64,000 bases of DNA from Deinococcus terrestris (GCF_009377345.1 NZ_WBSL01000001.1:867001-931000); one strand, 5' to 3'; counted from the first letter of the stretch, positions 46,066 to 63,399 are shown. Notes: a model not told the origin generated them from the sequence alone. Numbers and translations are program-made.

Positions 46066-46131
46066 CCAGCCGCCAGCTTCCAGCGCCCAGCCCTGGCCCG
46101 CCTTTGCTGGCTACTGGCTGCTGGCGGCTGG
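46066..46131. repeat. Inverted repeat upstream of kynB
   Basis: CCAGCCGCCAGC (46066-46077) and GCTGGCGGCTGG (46120-46131) are perfect 12-bp inverted copies 42 bp apart; the interior is also built of CCAG/CTGG words. It lies between the membrane-protein gene and the kynB promoter and could end transcription of the former. Confidence 0.6.
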
Positions 46132-46135
46132 CCGC

Positions 46136-46618
46136 TCACGTCCCCGGCGTACTTCCCGGAAACACCGCCACGCGCCCCACCATGTACGCGCAGCCATACA
46201 GGAAGAGGGTCACGACGGGCAGAAAGCGCAGGCCCCGGCGGTGCTCGACGAGCTTGCCCCGCACCAGCACCTCCAGCACGTAGAGGCTCAGCAGGCAAAA
46301 GGCCGAGTACATCCAGTGTTCCCAGTCGCGGCTGGGGTCGGCGGGATAGCCGTACTTGGTCTGGGTGCCCTGCACGGCAGTGGCGCTGGGGACCTTCGCG
46401 CCCCCCAGCGAGAGGATCACGCCCGTCACGACCGGAATCAGCGTCAGCACCCACGTCAAGCGCAGCCACACCAGGAAGCCGCCGCGCAGCTCCCCCTTCA
46501 GCGCCGGGCCGAGGCTCCAAACAAACAGCACCAGCGTGGCGAGCGCGTAGGGGGTGGGAAAGAGAAAGGCCAGCGCATTGTTGAACTGATACCCGTGAAT
46601 GAGCCGCAGCAACTCCAT
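46136..46618 (-). CDS. Membrane protein, uncharacterised
   Basis: The 160-residue protein has four hydrophobic segments (about 12-35, 48-68, 103-120, 130-150) with a polar loop in the middle (AKVPSATAVQGTQTKYGYP) and a conserved-looking DWEHWMYSAF. No family is recognised. A TAGGCT box lies 7 nt before ATG 46618, indicating a leaderless single-gene unit. An inverted repeat follows its stop. Confidence 0.72.
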   Translation of the reverse strand: MELLRLIHGYQFNNALAFLFPTPYALATLVLFVWSLGPALKGELRGGFLVWLRLTWVLTLIPVVTGVILSLGGAKVPSATAVQGTQTKYGYPADPSRDWEHWMYSAFCLLSLYVLEVLVRGKLVEHRRGLRFLPVVTLFLYGCAYMVGRVAVFPGSTPGT

Positions 46619-46733
46619 GCCCAGCAGCCTAACCTGAAGCGGGAACCGGACCGCTCATGCAGATTCTGTCCGGGTGCCGTTCCCTTCGGCCAGAGTTTCG
46701 GGGGGGTTCAACGGCCTGCCGTCGGCCTCCGGG

Positions 46734-48767
46734 TCACCACTCCAGCCGCGTCTCGGGGGGCAGATAGGTGCCGGGCCGCAGCTCGGCGCCGTCGGCGGCG
46801 CGGCGCAGCTTCAGGCCTGCCGGAACGGTCGCCAGCAGGATGCGCGGGCCGCTGACGGTCACGCGCAAGCCCGCGAGGGCAGGCGCCCCCAGCAGCGTGC
46901 CTAGGTCCACCAGCCCCGGCGACAGCGTGACAGCGTGTTCGCCGTAAGGGCCACTCAGGCGCAGCCCCACCCCGTCGGCGTGCAGCGAGAGCGGCAGGCC
47001 CAGGCCCACCAAGCTGCCCAGCGGCGGGTGCGGCGAGCGCGAGGGGTGCGCCACCGCCAGCCCCAGCAGGGTGCCGGGGCGAACGACCTCGCCCCCTTGC
47101 AACAGCCGGGTGCCCTGACTGACCTCCAGGTCGGCCGGAACGCGCAGCACCCGCAGGCCGCCGGACTCGTGCCCAAGCCGCAGCCCGCTGAGGTGCGGCA
47201 CCCGCGCAAGTTGCCCCAGATCGAAGGGCGCGTCCAGCGGAGCCGCCAGCGGTTGCCGCCGCCCACCCCGCCCCACCAACCACAGGGCGAGGTCGGGGGT
47301 GTATTCCAGCCCCTCGATGGCCTCGGGGGGCGCGTGAACGGGCGCGGGTGCGGGCGCCCGGCGGCGGCGGCGACGGCGGCGGCGCCCCAGCCCCAGCAGG
47401 CCAGCGCCCACCAGCGCGGCCAGGCCCACTCCGGCAAGGACAGCCCACAGCGCCCCCAGACCGTTCCCCGAGCCGCCCGGGGCATCCTCCGGCCCCCCCA
47501 CCGGGGCGAGGGCGAAGGTCTGCCCACCCACAACCAGCCGGGGCACCCCCGCGCCTGCCGCCTCCCCCACCCGCGTAAGCTGCACGGTCACCTCGCGCCC
47601 ACCCGGCAGGGTCCAGACCTCCCCGCCCAGGCCGGGGGGGAGGCGCAGGGCAGGGGCCACAGACGCCACCCCAGCGGGCAGACGGTAGCGCAGGGTGACG
47701 CTCTCGCCGGGACCCAGGGTGCGGTCGGCGCCGGGGTTGAGCCACATTAGTCCGGTCTGCCGGGGCTGCACCGGAGCAGAGGTCGCCGCACTCGGCGCCG
47801 CCGTCTCCCCCACTGCCAGCCGCAGCAGCGCCCGCCGGGGCAGACCGCCCGCTTCCGGCGCCGGGGCGCACAGTAGGGCCGGGGCGCCGGGGGCCACCTC
47901 CCGCCCGACGCGCAGGGCCGCCCGCCCCTCCTCCACGACCGGGGCGGCCAGCGTGACTCCCTCCGGGGCGCTCAGCGTGAGCGGCGTGCCGTCGGGCCAG
48001 GGCACCGGCACCCGCGCGGGGTCGGGCACCGTGCGCAGGGCCGTGCCCGGCGCCACCCGCGCCAGCACAGGCACCTCGCCCACCGGCAGGCTGACGCCCC
48101 GCGCGTAGCCGCTCGCCCGCAGCGCCGCCCGCGCGTCGGCGGGCAGGGGCGTGCCCAGCGCCACGTAATGCAGCGTGTCCAGCCCCCCGCGCCCCCCGAA
48201 GGCCGCGAGCGCCCGCGCCGCCGTCCAGTCCCCGGCGGGGTCGTTGTCGGTGCCGTCGGTCAGGACGATCACGGTGGTGACGTACCCTCCAGCCTGCAAC
48301 GGGGCCAGCCCTTCCCCCAGACTGCGGTAGAGGTAGGTGTTGCGCCCGTCGGCCCGCAAGGCGGCGAGGTCGGTGTTCCAGCGCGTCCGGTCGGCCGGGA
48401 GACTGTAGCCCTGGCGCGAGCGCAGCCCCTGGTCGAAGGTGAGCAGCTCCACGCGGTCGGGCTGCTCGGAGCGCACATACCCGTTGACCGCCGCCTTGAC
48501 TCGCCCGAAGATGTCCGCCTGCCCGTCGCCGATGCCGCGCATGGAGCCGCTGGTGTCCAGCACGAAGACCGCGCGGGTGCGCGTGGGGGCGGGCGTGGGC
48601 AGGCGGCACTGCTCCGGCGGGAGCGCGGCGGGGAGGCGCTGCAAGGTCACGCGCGGGGCTGGGGCAGCCGGAGCCGCCGCCCCAGCCAGTCCACCCGGCC
48701 ACGCCGCGAGTCCAGGGGCCAGCAGCCACGGAGCGAGGACGAGAAGAGCGGCAGAACGCGGGCGCAT
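46734..48767 (-). CDS. Secreted von Willebrand factor A-domain protein with C-terminal membrane anchor
   Basis: The 677-residue protein starts with a signal peptide ([18 protein letters not shown]). A vWA domain (about 60-250) follows with the MIDAS motif DTSGSM and the later [12 protein letters not shown] beta-rich middle, one membrane segment (about 455-475) and a run of nine Arg come next, and a 180-residue cytoplasmic tail closes the protein. The order resembles a sensor or assembly platform; vWA domains bind proteins through a metal ion. The function is unknown. ATG 48767 begins the signal peptide. The gene is divergent from gyrB. Confidence 0.8.
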   Translation of the reverse strand: MRPRSAALLVLAPWLLAPGLAAWPGGLAGAAAPAAPAPRVTLQRLPAALPPEQCRLPTPAPTRTRAVFVLDTSGSMRGIGDGQADIFGRVKAAVNGYVRSEQPDRVELLTFDQGLRSRQGYSLPADRTRWNTDLAALRADGRNTYLYRSLGEGLAPLQAGGYVTTVIVLTDGTDNDPAGDWTAARALAAFGGRGGLDTLHYVALGTPLPADARAALRASGYARGVSLPVGEVPVLARVAPGTALRTVPDPARVPVPWPDGTPLTLSAPEGVTLAAPVVEEGRAALRVGREVAPGAPALLCAPAPEAGGLPRRALLRLAVGETAAPSAATSAPVQPRQTGLMWLNPGADRTLGPGESVTLRYRLPAGVASVAPALRLPPGLGGEVWTLPGGREVTVQLTRVGEAAGAGVPRLVVGGQTFALAPVGGPEDAPGGSGNGLGALWAVLAGVGLAALVGAGLLGLGRRRRRRRRRAPAPAPVHAPPEAIEGLEYTPDLALWLVGRGGRRQPLAAPLDAPFDLGQLARVPHLSGLRLGHESGGLRVLRVPADLEVSQGTRLLQGGEVVRPGTLLGLAVAHPSRSPHPPLGSLVGLGLPLSLHADGVGLRLSGPYGEHAVTLSPGLVDLGTLLGAPALAGLRVTVSGPRILLATVPAGLKLRRAADGAELRPGTYLPPETRLEW

Positions 48768-48773
48768 GCGTAG

Positions 48774-50966
<2,193 letters not shown>

Positions 50967-50984
50967 GCGAAGCCAGAACCGAGG

Positions 50985-51012
50985 AGCCCGCCCCGACACA
51001 CTGGGGCGGGCT
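50985..51012 (+). terminator. Intrinsic terminator of gyrB
   Basis: AGCCCGCCCC and GGGGCGGGCT form a 10-bp stem around 8 nt, starting 18 bp after the stop and followed by TCCTCC-ATT. Confidence 0.78.
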
Positions 51013-51101
51013 TCCTCCATTGGGGGCTTGACCCGCTCACCGGAGGGCGGACAATGAGGCATCCGCCCTTCCTGACCCTGCCACCCACCCCAGGAGTTCC
51101 C

Positions 51102-51899
51102 ATGACCCATCGGCTGGCGTCCACCCTGTTCTTCATGCTCCTGGCCTCTTCCGCCCACGCCCAGTCCGGCCCGAACAGCAGCCTGGTCAGCGCCCAGTTC
51201 ACGCCTGACGCAGTGATCGTGACCGACCGCACCGCCGTCAACGAGTTCGCCGGAGCGCTGCGGGAGGCCGCGGCCCTGGCGGGGGGCACCTGTCAGAAGA
51301 GCGAATATGTGGTGTGGCCGGAGTCCAGAGACAACCTCGCCGAGCAATTTCAGGACGGCCTGGGGGCATTGGGCTACACCCTGACCCTGCTGGACGAGAC
51401 CGACGATAAGGACGGGTATGTGGCTGCCTTCCGGCTTGCCGGGACGGGCAAGACCCCGTTGGCTGGTCTGTGGGCGGACGATGGTGACGGGGTGGTCCTG
51501 GGGTGGTGCACCCTGAGCGCGGGCGCTGCTGCGCCCCGCACCAGCCCTGCGGCTCCGGCCCCCCGTCCGGCGGCGGCACCTGTGCCCACCCCGCAGGTCA
51601 GTGCCATTCAGAGCGGCAAGTATGGCTGCACCGAGACCCAGCCCCGGCTGGTGAACGGGTCATGGCAGTTCGAGTTCCAGTCCCGCGGGGTTGTGCAGTT
51701 GCAGGCCGATGGGCGCTACGTGGACCCCTTCGGCGTGGCGGGCCGCTACGGGCTGAATGCCGCGCGAACGGTCGCCACCTTCTCCGGCGGCGCGCTCGGC
51801 GGCGGCACCGCCACCCCCATTGAGGGCGAGGTGGGCCGCCTGCGCGTCGTCATCCCCACCGCAAGCGGCGAGCGGCGCTGGACCTGCGGGCGGATGTAG
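51102..51899 (+). CDS. Secreted protein with Pro/Ala-rich linker, uncharacterised
   Basis: The 265-residue protein has a signal peptide ([20 protein letters not shown]). A first domain of about 120 residues follows with two cysteines (GGTCQKS, LGWCTL), then a Pro/Ala linker near 140-160. A C-terminal domain carries two more cysteines (KYGCTET, RWTCGRM). Each cysteine pair could form a disulfide in the periplasm or outside. No known family is visible. AGGAG lies 5 nt before ATG 51102. It lies downstream of the gyrB terminator, so it likely has its own promoter. Confidence 0.75.
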   Translation: MTHRLASTLFFMLLASSAHAQSGPNSSLVSAQFTPDAVIVTDRTAVNEFAGALREAAALAGGTCQKSEYVVWPESRDNLAEQFQDGLGALGYTLTLLDETDDKDGYVAAFRLAGTGKTPLAGLWADDGDGVVLGWCTLSAGAAAPRTSPAAPAPRPAAAPVPTPQVSAIQSGKYGCTETQPRLVNGSWQFEFQSRGVVQLQADGRYVDPFGVAGRYGLNAARTVATFSGGALGGGTATPIEGEVGRLRVVIPTASGERRWTCGRM

Positions 51900-51908
51900 G
51901 CTCCTCGC

Positions 51909-53435
51909 TCAGCCCCGGGCTGCCCCCCACTCCACAAACGCCGTCAGGTCCGCGTACTGCCGCTCCAGGCTGGGGCGGTGGACATACATCATGTGCCCGG
52001 CCTCGTAGAAGACCTCGCGGACATTCCCGCGCAGGCTGGGGTCGAGGCTGAGGTGGTCCAGCGTGTGCCGCGTCGCGTGGTACGGCGTGGCGAAGTCGAA
52101 GTAGCCTGACGCCACCAGCACCTTGAGGTGCTCGTTCTGGTGCATGGCCCTCCGCAGCGTGTCCGAGACGCGCACGTGCTTGTTCTCGAACTCCTTGTAG
52201 CTCCAGGGCCGCACCCGCATGGTCAGGATCTCGTAGGGGAGGTCGGACTCGAAGCCCAGTTCGGCGCGAACATAGTGGTTCATCGCCGCCGTGTACGGCC
52301 CCAGGATCGCGCTCATGCTGGGGTCATACTCGTTCGCCTCGCCGCCGGAGTCACGGTCCAGCCCGGTAAAACGGCTGTCGAGGCGCCCCACCGTGCGGCC
52401 CTCCTCGCGCAGCAGCTCCTTGCAGAAACGGGCCAGGGTCACGCGCAGGTTGTTGCGGAGGACGAAGGCCACGTCCAGCCCGGTCAGGGCGGCGTACCGC
52501 TCGGCCACCGCCCGCTGCTCCTCCTCACTCAGACGCGGGCCGAGGTGCAGGGCACGGGCATAGTCGCCGTCCGCGAAAGCTTCGGCCTCGCGCAGCACGT
52601 CAGCCAGCGAGCGCTCGCTGCCGAGTTTGCCGTGGCACCAGGCGGTCGCGGCGGCAGTAGGCAGGTGAACGATATACGGCAGGTCATGCCCCGGCGTGAA
52701 GTCCACCGTGGAGAAGTCGAGGATCGAGCTGATGAGCATGATGCCGTTCAGAAACAGCCCGTGCCGCTCCTGCAAGTACCCGCTGAGCCCCGCCGCCCGC
52801 GTGGTGCCGTAGCTCTCCCCGATCAGAAACTTGGGGCTCAGCCAGCGCCCGGCCCGGCTCGTCCACAGCCGGATGAAGTCGCCCACCGACTCAATGTCTT
52901 TCTGAAAGCCGTGGAAGTCGCCGGGCTTCTCGCCTTCCTCGACCCGTGAATAGCCGGTGCTCACGGGGTCGATGAACACGAGGTCCGAGTGGGTCAGCAG
53001 GGTGAACTCGTTGTCGGTGAGGTCGTAGGGCGGCCCGGTCAGCGCCCCCGCGTCGCCCATGACCACCCGGCGCGGCCCCAGCAGGCCGAGGTGCAGCCAC
53101 ACCGAGGAACTGCCGGGGCCGCCGTTGAAGCTGAAGGTGACGGGCCGCGTGCGCGGGTCGTGTTCGCCGTCGAGGGCATAAGCCACGAAAAAGACGCGGG
53201 CGCGGGGCTTGACGCCCTCCGACTCGCCCTCCTTGGCGTGCTTCTCCTCGGCCAGCACCATCGTCCCCGCTGTGACGGTGTAGGCCAGTTCGCGGTCCCC
53301 CACGGTGACGCGGTGGCGGGTGACGCTCACCTCGTCCTGGGGCCGGTCCTCGGGGCGGTCGCCCTCCGCAGTGCGGACCTTGACCTTGACTTCGGTGCCG
53401 GGCTCGGCGGCCTGCTTCTCGTGTTCGTCGCTCAT
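51909..53435 (-). CDS. S10-family serine carboxypeptidase-like protein
   Basis: The 508-residue hydrolase has the S10 features NGGPGSSSVWLHLG near 105 (oxyanion hole), the nucleophile in LIGESYGTTRAAG near 190, a catalytic Asp in SGYFDFATPYHA near 430, and His in YEAGHMMYVHR near 480. No signal peptide is seen, so it may be cytoplasmic, unlike the usual secreted members. The charged N-terminal 40 residues are Glu/Lys-rich. It lies downstream of the acetyltransferase gene with a 61-bp gap. Confidence 0.9.
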   Translation of the reverse strand: MSDEHEKQAAEPGTEVKVKVRTAEGDRPEDRPQDEVSVTRHRVTVGDRELAYTVTAGTMVLAEEKHAKEGESEGVKPRARVFFVAYALDGEHDPRTRPVTFSFNGGPGSSSVWLHLGLLGPRRVVMGDAGALTGPPYDLTDNEFTLLTHSDLVFIDPVSTGYSRVEEGEKPGDFHGFQKDIESVGDFIRLWTSRAGRWLSPKFLIGESYGTTRAAGLSGYLQERHGLFLNGIMLISSILDFSTVDFTPGHDLPYIVHLPTAAATAWCHGKLGSERSLADVLREAEAFADGDYARALHLGPRLSEEEQRAVAERYAALTGLDVAFVLRNNLRVTLARFCKELLREEGRTVGRLDSRFTGLDRDSGGEANEYDPSMSAILGPYTAAMNHYVRAELGFESDLPYEILTMRVRPWSYKEFENKHVRVSDTLRRAMHQNEHLKVLVASGYFDFATPYHATRHTLDHLSLDPSLRGNVREVFYEAGHMMYVHRPSLERQYADLTAFVEWGAARG

Positions 53436-53496
53436 GGGTGGGGTAGTTCTAGCGCGTGGGACGGGAGGGCGGCGCGGGGTTCCGGTTGCCGTGCCC

Positions 53497-54053
53497 CTAC
53501 CACACGTCCCCGCGGCGGAACTCGCAGGTCAGGGGCGCACCCTCCTCCTGGGCCGCGTCCAGGGTGCCCGCCGGGGCGTAAACCAGCACGCCGCCCCCCT
53601 CCTCCGGCGTCTCCCGGACACCCGCAGGCGTCATCACCCGCAGCGGGCCGCGCCACACGCGCCAGCCGCCCGCCTGGTAGAGCCCCAGGCCCTCGTCGCT
53701 GGTCGAGAGCGCCCCGAAGTCGTAGGCCCGGGTCACCTGTGCGTTGACCTGCCGCAGCAGGGTCCGTCCGACGCCGCGGCGCTGCCAGGCCGGGTGCACG
53801 GCCATCGCCTCGAGGTACCCCACCCGCCGGGGTGCGTCCCCGACCAGCAGCGTGCGCTGCACCAGCGCCGCGTGCCCGATCAGCCGACCGCCCAGCCAGG
53901 CCAGGGTGTGCAGTCCCCCCAGGGCGTGGTCCCAGTCGTCGTCGCTGAAGTCCTCGCCGTACGCGGCGGCCAGCAGCTCGCGCACGGCCCGGCGGGTCGG
54001 CGCGGACAGGTCGGCGGTGTGCCGGACCTCGGTGACCCACCCCGCTCCCCTGT

Positions 54054-54057
<4 letters not shown>
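53497..54057 (-). CDS. AAC(2')-like aminoglycoside 2'-N-acetyltransferase homologue
   Basis: The 186-residue GNAT protein follows the pattern of mycobacterial AAC(2') enzymes along its whole length. It shows [19 protein letters not shown] near 34, [10 protein letters not shown] near 62, [19 protein letters not shown] near 80, [18 protein letters not shown] near 115, and the C-terminal PAGVRETPE and CEFRRGDVW. In mycobacteria these chromosomal enzymes acetylate aminoglycosides, though the natural substrate is debated. GTG 54057 overlaps the mfd stop (GTGA), so it is co-translated with a DNA-repair gene. Confidence 0.85.
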
Positions 54058-57194
<3,137 letters not shown>

Positions 57195-57200
57195 CCGCAG

Positions 57201-57206
57201 ATTGTA
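57201..57206 (-). promoter_or_regulatory. Putative -10 box, leaderless mfd
   Basis: Minus-strand TACAAT, 6 nt before the mfd GTG. Confidence 0.6.
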
Positions 57207-57244
57207 CGCGGGGAGGGTAAAGGGGACGGGGGTAGAGGGAACGG

Positions 57245-58339
57245 TCAGGCGGAGGCGAGGGCGAGGATGCGGTCGGGGAAGGAGGCGAAAGCGCTGGCCT
57301 CCTCGTGGGCGCGGGGCTGCCCCTCGTCGATCAGGCGCACGGCGACCAATCCAGGCCCCGGCAGGACGTGGAGATGCTGGCCCAGCCACCCGTCGTGTCC
57401 GAAACCGACCACCGGACCGAACTGCTCGTCCGCCCAGCGCACGCCCCTGGGCATCTGCTCACGGTCGAAGCCGTGGGCCACCAGCCGGGGCCACAGCTCC
57501 CCCCAGGACGTCCACTCGCCCATGCAGGCCTCCAGGGCCGCCACACTCGGCGTGACTCCAGCAGCGGCGGCCACCGCCTCCACATGACCGGAGGTCACCA
57601 CGATCCGGGTCCACTGTGGCCGCAGCCACCACAGCAGGCCCATATGGGGATAAGCGGAGGTCGCGGGACGCGTGCTCTCCTCCACCCACTCCCGCGCAAT
57701 CAGCGCCGCCCCACCCGCCTCTCCCCCATCCAGCGCGAGTTGTCCCAGCCGCGCGAGGTCACGGGCACGCAATCCCAGGCCACTCATGCCGTGCGGGTTT
57801 CCGGCTTTGTCCCGAATCCAGTACGTCTCTTCAATCCTCAGCGGCCCGAACAGCTCCGCGTGGGCGAAGTCGTCGGCTTTCTGTCCGGTGGCGCGTTCCA
57901 GCAGGCCGCAAATCAGGTTGGCGGCCTTGTTGTTATAGGCGAAGACGCTGCCGGGGGCGTGCTCCAACTCAGCGCACAGGGCGAGTTGCACGAAGTCCGG
58001 GCTGGGATAAATCTCGGCGGGGGCCATCGGCACGTTTTGCAGCCCGCTCGTGTGCGTCATCAGGTGCCGCAGGGTCACGTCCCGCTTGCGCCCCTGCCGC
58101 CACTCCGGGAAGAAGTCGCTGACGGGCACGTTCGCCCCCGGCAGATGCCCCAGCGTGATGGCGCGGCCCACCACCAGGCTCAGCACAGCCTTGGTCACGC
58201 TCATCGTCTCTATGGGGCGGTCGCCCCGCCCGTTCAGCACCTCGTCTACGAGGAGTTCCCCGTCCTGCATCACGGCGAGGGCGCTGGTGTTGCTGGCGCG
58301 GGCCTCATCCACGAGGGCGTCAAGCTGGGCTGTGGGCAT
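57245..58339 (-). CDS. Beta-lactamase-fold serine hydrolase
   Basis: The 364-residue protein of the beta-lactamase/penicillin-binding-protein family (class C or esterase type) has the active-site SxxK as MSVTKAVL near residue 50. The Y-x-N motif follows in AYNNKAANL near 145, and a HDGW near 320 replaces the usual KTG-like third motif. No signal peptide is seen. It may be an esterase or peptidase; antibiotic resistance is not implied. TACGCT lies 6 nt before ATG 58339. Confidence 0.85.
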   Translation of the reverse strand: MPTAQLDALVDEARASNTSALAVMQDGELLVDEVLNGRGDRPIETMSVTKAVLSLVVGRAITLGHLPGANVPVSDFFPEWRQGRKRDVTLRHLMTHTSGLQNVPMAPAEIYPSPDFVQLALCAELEHAPGSVFAYNNKAANLICGLLERATGQKADDFAHAELFGPLRIEETYWIRDKAGNPHGMSGLGLRARDLARLGQLALDGGEAGGAALIAREWVEESTRPATSAYPHMGLLWWLRPQWTRIVVTSGHVEAVAAAAGVTPSVAALEACMGEWTSWGELWPRLVAHGFDREQMPRGVRWADEQFGPVVGFGHDGWLGQHLHVLPGPGLVAVRLIDEGQPRAHEEASAFASFPDRILALASA

Positions 58340-58380
58340 GGCCGCAGCGTATCCCGGCGGCTCATCCTGAGTCCGCCGAT

Positions 58381-58758
58381 TTATCGCCCGGTGAGGCACC
58401 CCGTCAGCAGCGTCTGCGTACGCCCCGTGCCAGTCCCGACAAAGGTGCTCAGGGTGGACTCGCCCTGATGCTCCCACCACTCCAGGCCGCCGCGCGCTCC
58501 CGCCGGTCCGGCCAGGCTGGCGTAACGGGCACCGCTGGCGCTGAGGGCCTCGGCCAGACCGTACTGCCGCCCGCGCCAGTTCAGGACCACAAAGGTGGGA
58601 CCACTCTGACCGAAGGTGGCATAAGTGGCGCTGATCCTCTGCCCGCCGTCACAGGTGTAGTGGAAGGTGCGGGACGTGCCGGACGTGGGAGGGCCGCCCC
58701 CCGCTGCTGCGACCGGGGCGAGGGCGAGCACCAGCAGCGCAGCCACAGCGAATCTCAT
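58381..58758 (-). CDS. MliC-like lysozyme-inhibitor-type secreted protein
   Basis: The 125-residue protein has a signal peptide ([20 protein letters not shown]). A beta-barrel domain follows with the MliC pattern [15 protein letters not shown] near 32-46, [14 protein letters not shown] near 70, and a final Cys in LLTGCLTG. MliC/PliC proteins inhibit C-type lysozyme, which would protect peptidoglycan. No lipobox is present. TAGGCT lies 6 nt before ATG 58758. It is divergent from the solute-binding-protein gene. Confidence 0.75.
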   Translation of the reverse strand: MRFAVAALLVLALAPVAAAGGGPPTSGTSRTFHYTCDGGQRISATYATFGQSGPTFVVLNWRGRQYGLAEALSASGARYASLAGPAGARGGLEWWEHQGESTLSTFVGTGTGRTQTLLTGCLTGR

Positions 58759-58764
58759 CGCTCC

Positions 58765-58770
58765 AGCCTA
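58765..58770 (-). promoter_or_regulatory. Putative -10 box, leaderless MliC-like gene
   Basis: Minus-strand TAGGCT, 6 nt before ATG 58758. Confidence 0.45.
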
Positions 58771-58822
58771 CAGGCCGGGGAGTACCCGCTATACAGATTA
58801 CAAACTTGGTCAACTTCTCTGC

Positions 58823-58828
58823 TATGCT
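58823..58828 (+). promoter_or_regulatory. Putative -10 box, leaderless solute-binding-protein gene
   Basis: TATGCT, then 7 nt, then GTG 58836; a TTACAA at 58798-58803 could be the -35. Confidence 0.5.
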
Positions 58829-58835
58829 TTGTTTT

Positions 58836-59807
58836 GTGAAGCGGACGATTCTTTCTCTTACTGCCCTGGTGCTGCTGGGCAGCGCGGGCGCACAGCAGGT
58901 TAAGGAACTGCGCCTCGGGGTGTTTCCCAATGTGACGCACGCCGCCGGACTGGTCGGCGTGCAGCGCGGCCTTTTCCAGAAGGAACTCGGCAATGTCAAG
59001 CTGGTCGTCAAGGAGTTCGCCAACGGCTCGCAGGTCAACGAAGCCTTTGCGGCGGGCGCCATCGACGCCGCCTACGTCGGCCCCGGCCCGGCCATGAACG
59101 CCTTTATGCGCGGCGTGCCAATTCAGGTGTACGCGGGCGCGGCGAACGCGGGCGCGGTGCTGGTGGGCCGTAAGGACAGCGGCATCCGCAACGTCAAGGC
59201 CCTGAAGGGTAAGAAGGTCGCCGTGCCCACGCGCGGCAGCACGCAGGACATCAGCCTGCGGCACCTGCTGCACGAAAACGGTCTCAAGGCCACCGACGAG
59301 GGCGGCAACGTGACCATCGTGCCCATCGACCCGGCGAACATGCCCGCCGCCTTCGCCACCAAGCAGGTGGACGCCGCGCTCGTGCAAGAACCCTGGGGCG
59401 CGATCATGGAGTCGCAGGGGGCCAAGCTGATCGCCAACGAGAAGGCGATCTGGGAGGGCGGCAACTACACCACCACCGTCCTCGTGGTGAATACCAAGTT
59501 CGCCTCGCAGAACCCCGAAGTCGTCAAGGACCTGCTGCGCGGACACCTCGGCGCCATCAACTTCATCAAGAAGAGCAACGCCGGGGCGCAGAAGTCCATC
59601 GCGGACCAGATTCAGGCCTTTACCGGCAAGCGGCCGGGCACCGCCGACCTGTTCAAGGCGCTCGCCCGCACGAAGGTCACCTGGGACATCAACCTCAAGA
59701 CCCTGGCCGAGTACGCGCAGCTCAACAAGGAAGCGGGCTTCGCGCGGGACGTGCCGGACCTGAACAAGTTCGTGAACCTCAGCGTGATTCGCGGGCTGGC
59801 GAAGTAA
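58836..59807 (+). CDS. ABC transporter solute-binding protein (SsuA/NMT1-like)
   Basis: The 323-residue periplasmic binding protein has a signal peptide ([20 protein letters not shown]). The SsuA/TauA/NrtA-type blocks follow: [21 protein letters not shown] near 25, [14 protein letters not shown] near 80, [17 protein letters not shown] near 125, and [11 protein letters not shown] near 180. This family delivers sulfonates, nitrate, taurine or pyrimidine precursors. No permease or ATPase gene is adjacent, so it is an orphan here. GTG 58836 follows TATGCT by 7 nt. Confidence 0.9.
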   Translation: MKRTILSLTALVLLGSAGAQQVKELRLGVFPNVTHAAGLVGVQRGLFQKELGNVKLVVKEFANGSQVNEAFAAGAIDAAYVGPGPAMNAFMRGVPIQVYAGAANAGAVLVGRKDSGIRNVKALKGKKVAVPTRGSTQDISLRHLLHENGLKATDEGGNVTIVPIDPANMPAAFATKQVDAALVQEPWGAIMESQGAKLIANEKAIWEGGNYTTTVLVVNTKFASQNPEVVKDLLRGHLGAINFIKKSNAGAQKSIADQIQAFTGKRPGTADLFKALARTKVTWDINLKTLAEYAQLNKEAGFARDVPDLNKFVNLSVIRGLAK

Positions 59808-59816
59808 CGGGTCAAT

Positions 59817-60173
59817 TCAGCAAAGAAGTCGGGACGGGGCGAGCCATGCCCCGTCCCTGACCTTTGGGGGGAGTGAGCGCGGCTCCTCGACCGGGCCGTC
59901 CGGCGTGAACAGCGAGGTGTTCTCCACCGGGGCCTCGCTTTCCTCCTCCACAACCTCGTCCAGGGGCCTGCCCACGTCCTCCCCGGTCGCCTCGATCCGC
60001 AGCGCGTCACTGGGCGCTAGGCCCTCCAGGCAGTTTTCCCTCACGGTCCAGAAGATGTCGCCGCGCACCTGGTTGTGCGCGTAGCGTTTGGCGTCCAGCA
60101 GGCTGCCGAACTCGCGCTGGAAGTGTTCAGCGGCCGAGTTGCTCCGGATCTCGATGGTCAGGTGATAGGGCAT
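59817..60173 (-). CDS. Hypothetical protein with C-terminal low-complexity tail
   Basis: The 118-residue protein has a compact N-terminal part (residues 1-65, [20 protein letters not shown]) and an acidic Glu/Pro/Val-rich tail. No family is recognised. AGGAGG lies 4 nt before ATG 60173, the strongest reason to call it. Its last 15 codons contain the hairpin that terminates the convergent solute-binding-protein gene, so the tail may be under little constraint. Confidence 0.65.
   Translation of the reverse strand: MPYHLTIEIRSNSAAEHFQREFGSLLDAKRYAHNQVRGDIFWTVRENCLEGLAPSDALRIEATGEDVGRPLDEVVEEESEAPVENTSLFTPDGPVEEPRSLPPKVRDGAWLAPSRLLC
59831..59857 (+). terminator. Hairpin terminator of the solute-binding-protein gene, inside the convergent CDS
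   Basis: A perfect 10-bp stem GGGACGGGGC/GCCCCGTCCC with a 7-nt loop, then TGACCTTT. It lies within the 3' end of the gene at 59817-60173. Confidence 0.72.
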
Positions 60174-60308
60174 GGGGCCTCCTTTCTTCCTGCATGGTGT
60201 CACCTGCGGGAAACCGGAGCGTGTGCCGCCGCCCGGACCTTCAGCGTGACGCCAGGAAGGGCGGGCGGAGCGGCTGGACCCTGGGGCTGCCCGCCGGGGG
60301 CTGGCCGC

Positions 60309-60314
60309 TACACT
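60309..60314 (+). promoter_or_regulatory. Putative -10 box, leaderless gene at 60321
   Basis: TACACT, then 6 nt, then ATG 60321. Confidence 0.45.
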
Positions 60315-60320
60315 ACCCCC

Positions 60321-61037
60321 ATGACCGGACCCAGAAAAGGCTCCAGGGGCCGACCGCCCAAACGCACGGCCGCGCAGGGACGCGGCGGCATTACCCGCGA
60401 CACCAGCCGCCCCGCCCGTGAGCCGGGAAGCCAGGAAGAGAAACAAAGCGCCGGGGAACGTCCCCGCAGCCAGGGCCAGTCCCAGGGCCGGGGCGCCCTG
60501 TCCGGCACCAATCCGGCCCGCCGCAAGCCCGGCGAACGCGGGGAGGGACGGGGAGGCAGCGAGCGGCCTTTCCAGCCGGGTCCAGGGCGCAAGGCTCCAC
60601 CCAAGGTCACGCGGGGGGAGGGCGCGGGCGGCGGCAAGAAGGCCCTGCCAGACCTCAAGCGGGTGCAGCTCGACGCGCCGGACCCCGGCACGACCTTCCG
60701 CGACCGCGACGGCGAGCGCCTGACCTTTGCCGACAGCGCCCTCAAGCGGGTGGCCGCCCAGATCCTGACCGACAGGAACAAGGCGTGGCGCTACCGGGCC
60801 TTTCCCTTTCCCCTCTTCACCGACCGGGGCACCGAGCAGTCCTTTTACTTCGACTTCTATATCTACGACGCCGAGGACTCGGTCATCCGGCTGATTCTGG
60901 TGATCCCCTTCGAGTCGCGCGAGGTCTGGGACCGGGTGGGGCGCTTCAAGCGGCAATATCCGATGTACCGCTACGAGCTGTGGACACCGGAGAAGCTGGC
61001 GCAACTGGGGCGGCCACGGGCACAGCTCGGGTTCTGA
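60321..61037 (+). CDS. Uncharacterised protein with long basic disordered N-terminus
   Basis: The 238-residue protein has a Gly/Arg/Lys/Pro-rich tail over residues 1-105, such as [16 protein letters not shown] folded C-terminal domain follows (about 110-238) with aromatic-rich strands [19 protein letters not shown] and [15 protein letters not shown]. The basic tail suggests nucleic-acid or ribosome binding; the domain is not one I recognise. Codon use matches the genome and a TACACT box precedes it. It is probably a single-gene unit before glgX. Confidence 0.7.
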   Translation: MTGPRKGSRGRPPKRTAAQGRGGITRDTSRPAREPGSQEEKQSAGERPRSQGQSQGRGALSGTNPARRKPGERGEGRGGSERPFQPGPGRKAPPKVTRGEGAGGGKKALPDLKRVQLDAPDPGTTFRDRDGERLTFADSALKRVAAQILTDRNKAWRYRAFPFPLFTDRGTEQSFYFDFYIYDAEDSVIRLILVIPFESREVWDRVGRFKRQYPMYRYELWTPEKLAQLGRPRAQLGF

Positions 61038-61221
61038 ACCGTCCCCCCGGCGAAGTGTCTTCAGGCGTCAGAGCGCCGTGAGAGCGATCTGGTAACGTTT
61101 CCAACTATGGGCGGCGACCTCGCGGCAGCGGGCCTGACCGGGCCAGCGCGGGGCCGCCGCCGCCTCTGACTTCCGCGCACTACACCGGGCCTTTCCCAGC
61201 CCGTGGAGGACCCCAGCACCC

Positions 61222-63357
<2,136 letters not shown>

Positions 63358-63366
63358 GGGCGCCCC

Positions 63367-63399
63367 GCCGGAGGTTCAGGGCTGGCCTGAACCTCCGGC
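63367..63399 (+). terminator. Strong hairpin between glgX and treZ
   Basis: GCCGGAGGTTCAGG and its exact complement form a 14-bp stem with a 5-nt loop. No T-tract follows, so it could be a terminator, an mRNA-stabilising structure or a processing site. Confidence 0.6.

Noticed and set aside
47350..47395. Run of Arg codons in the vWA protein, first taken for a frameshift or sequencing artefact
   Set aside because: The frame continues normally on both sides, and a basic run right after a membrane segment is a usual cytoplasmic stop-transfer signal.
57245..58339. Antibiotic-resistance beta-lactamase
   Set aside because: SxxK and YxN are present, but there is no signal peptide and the third motif is HDGW; this fits the broad esterase-like group better.
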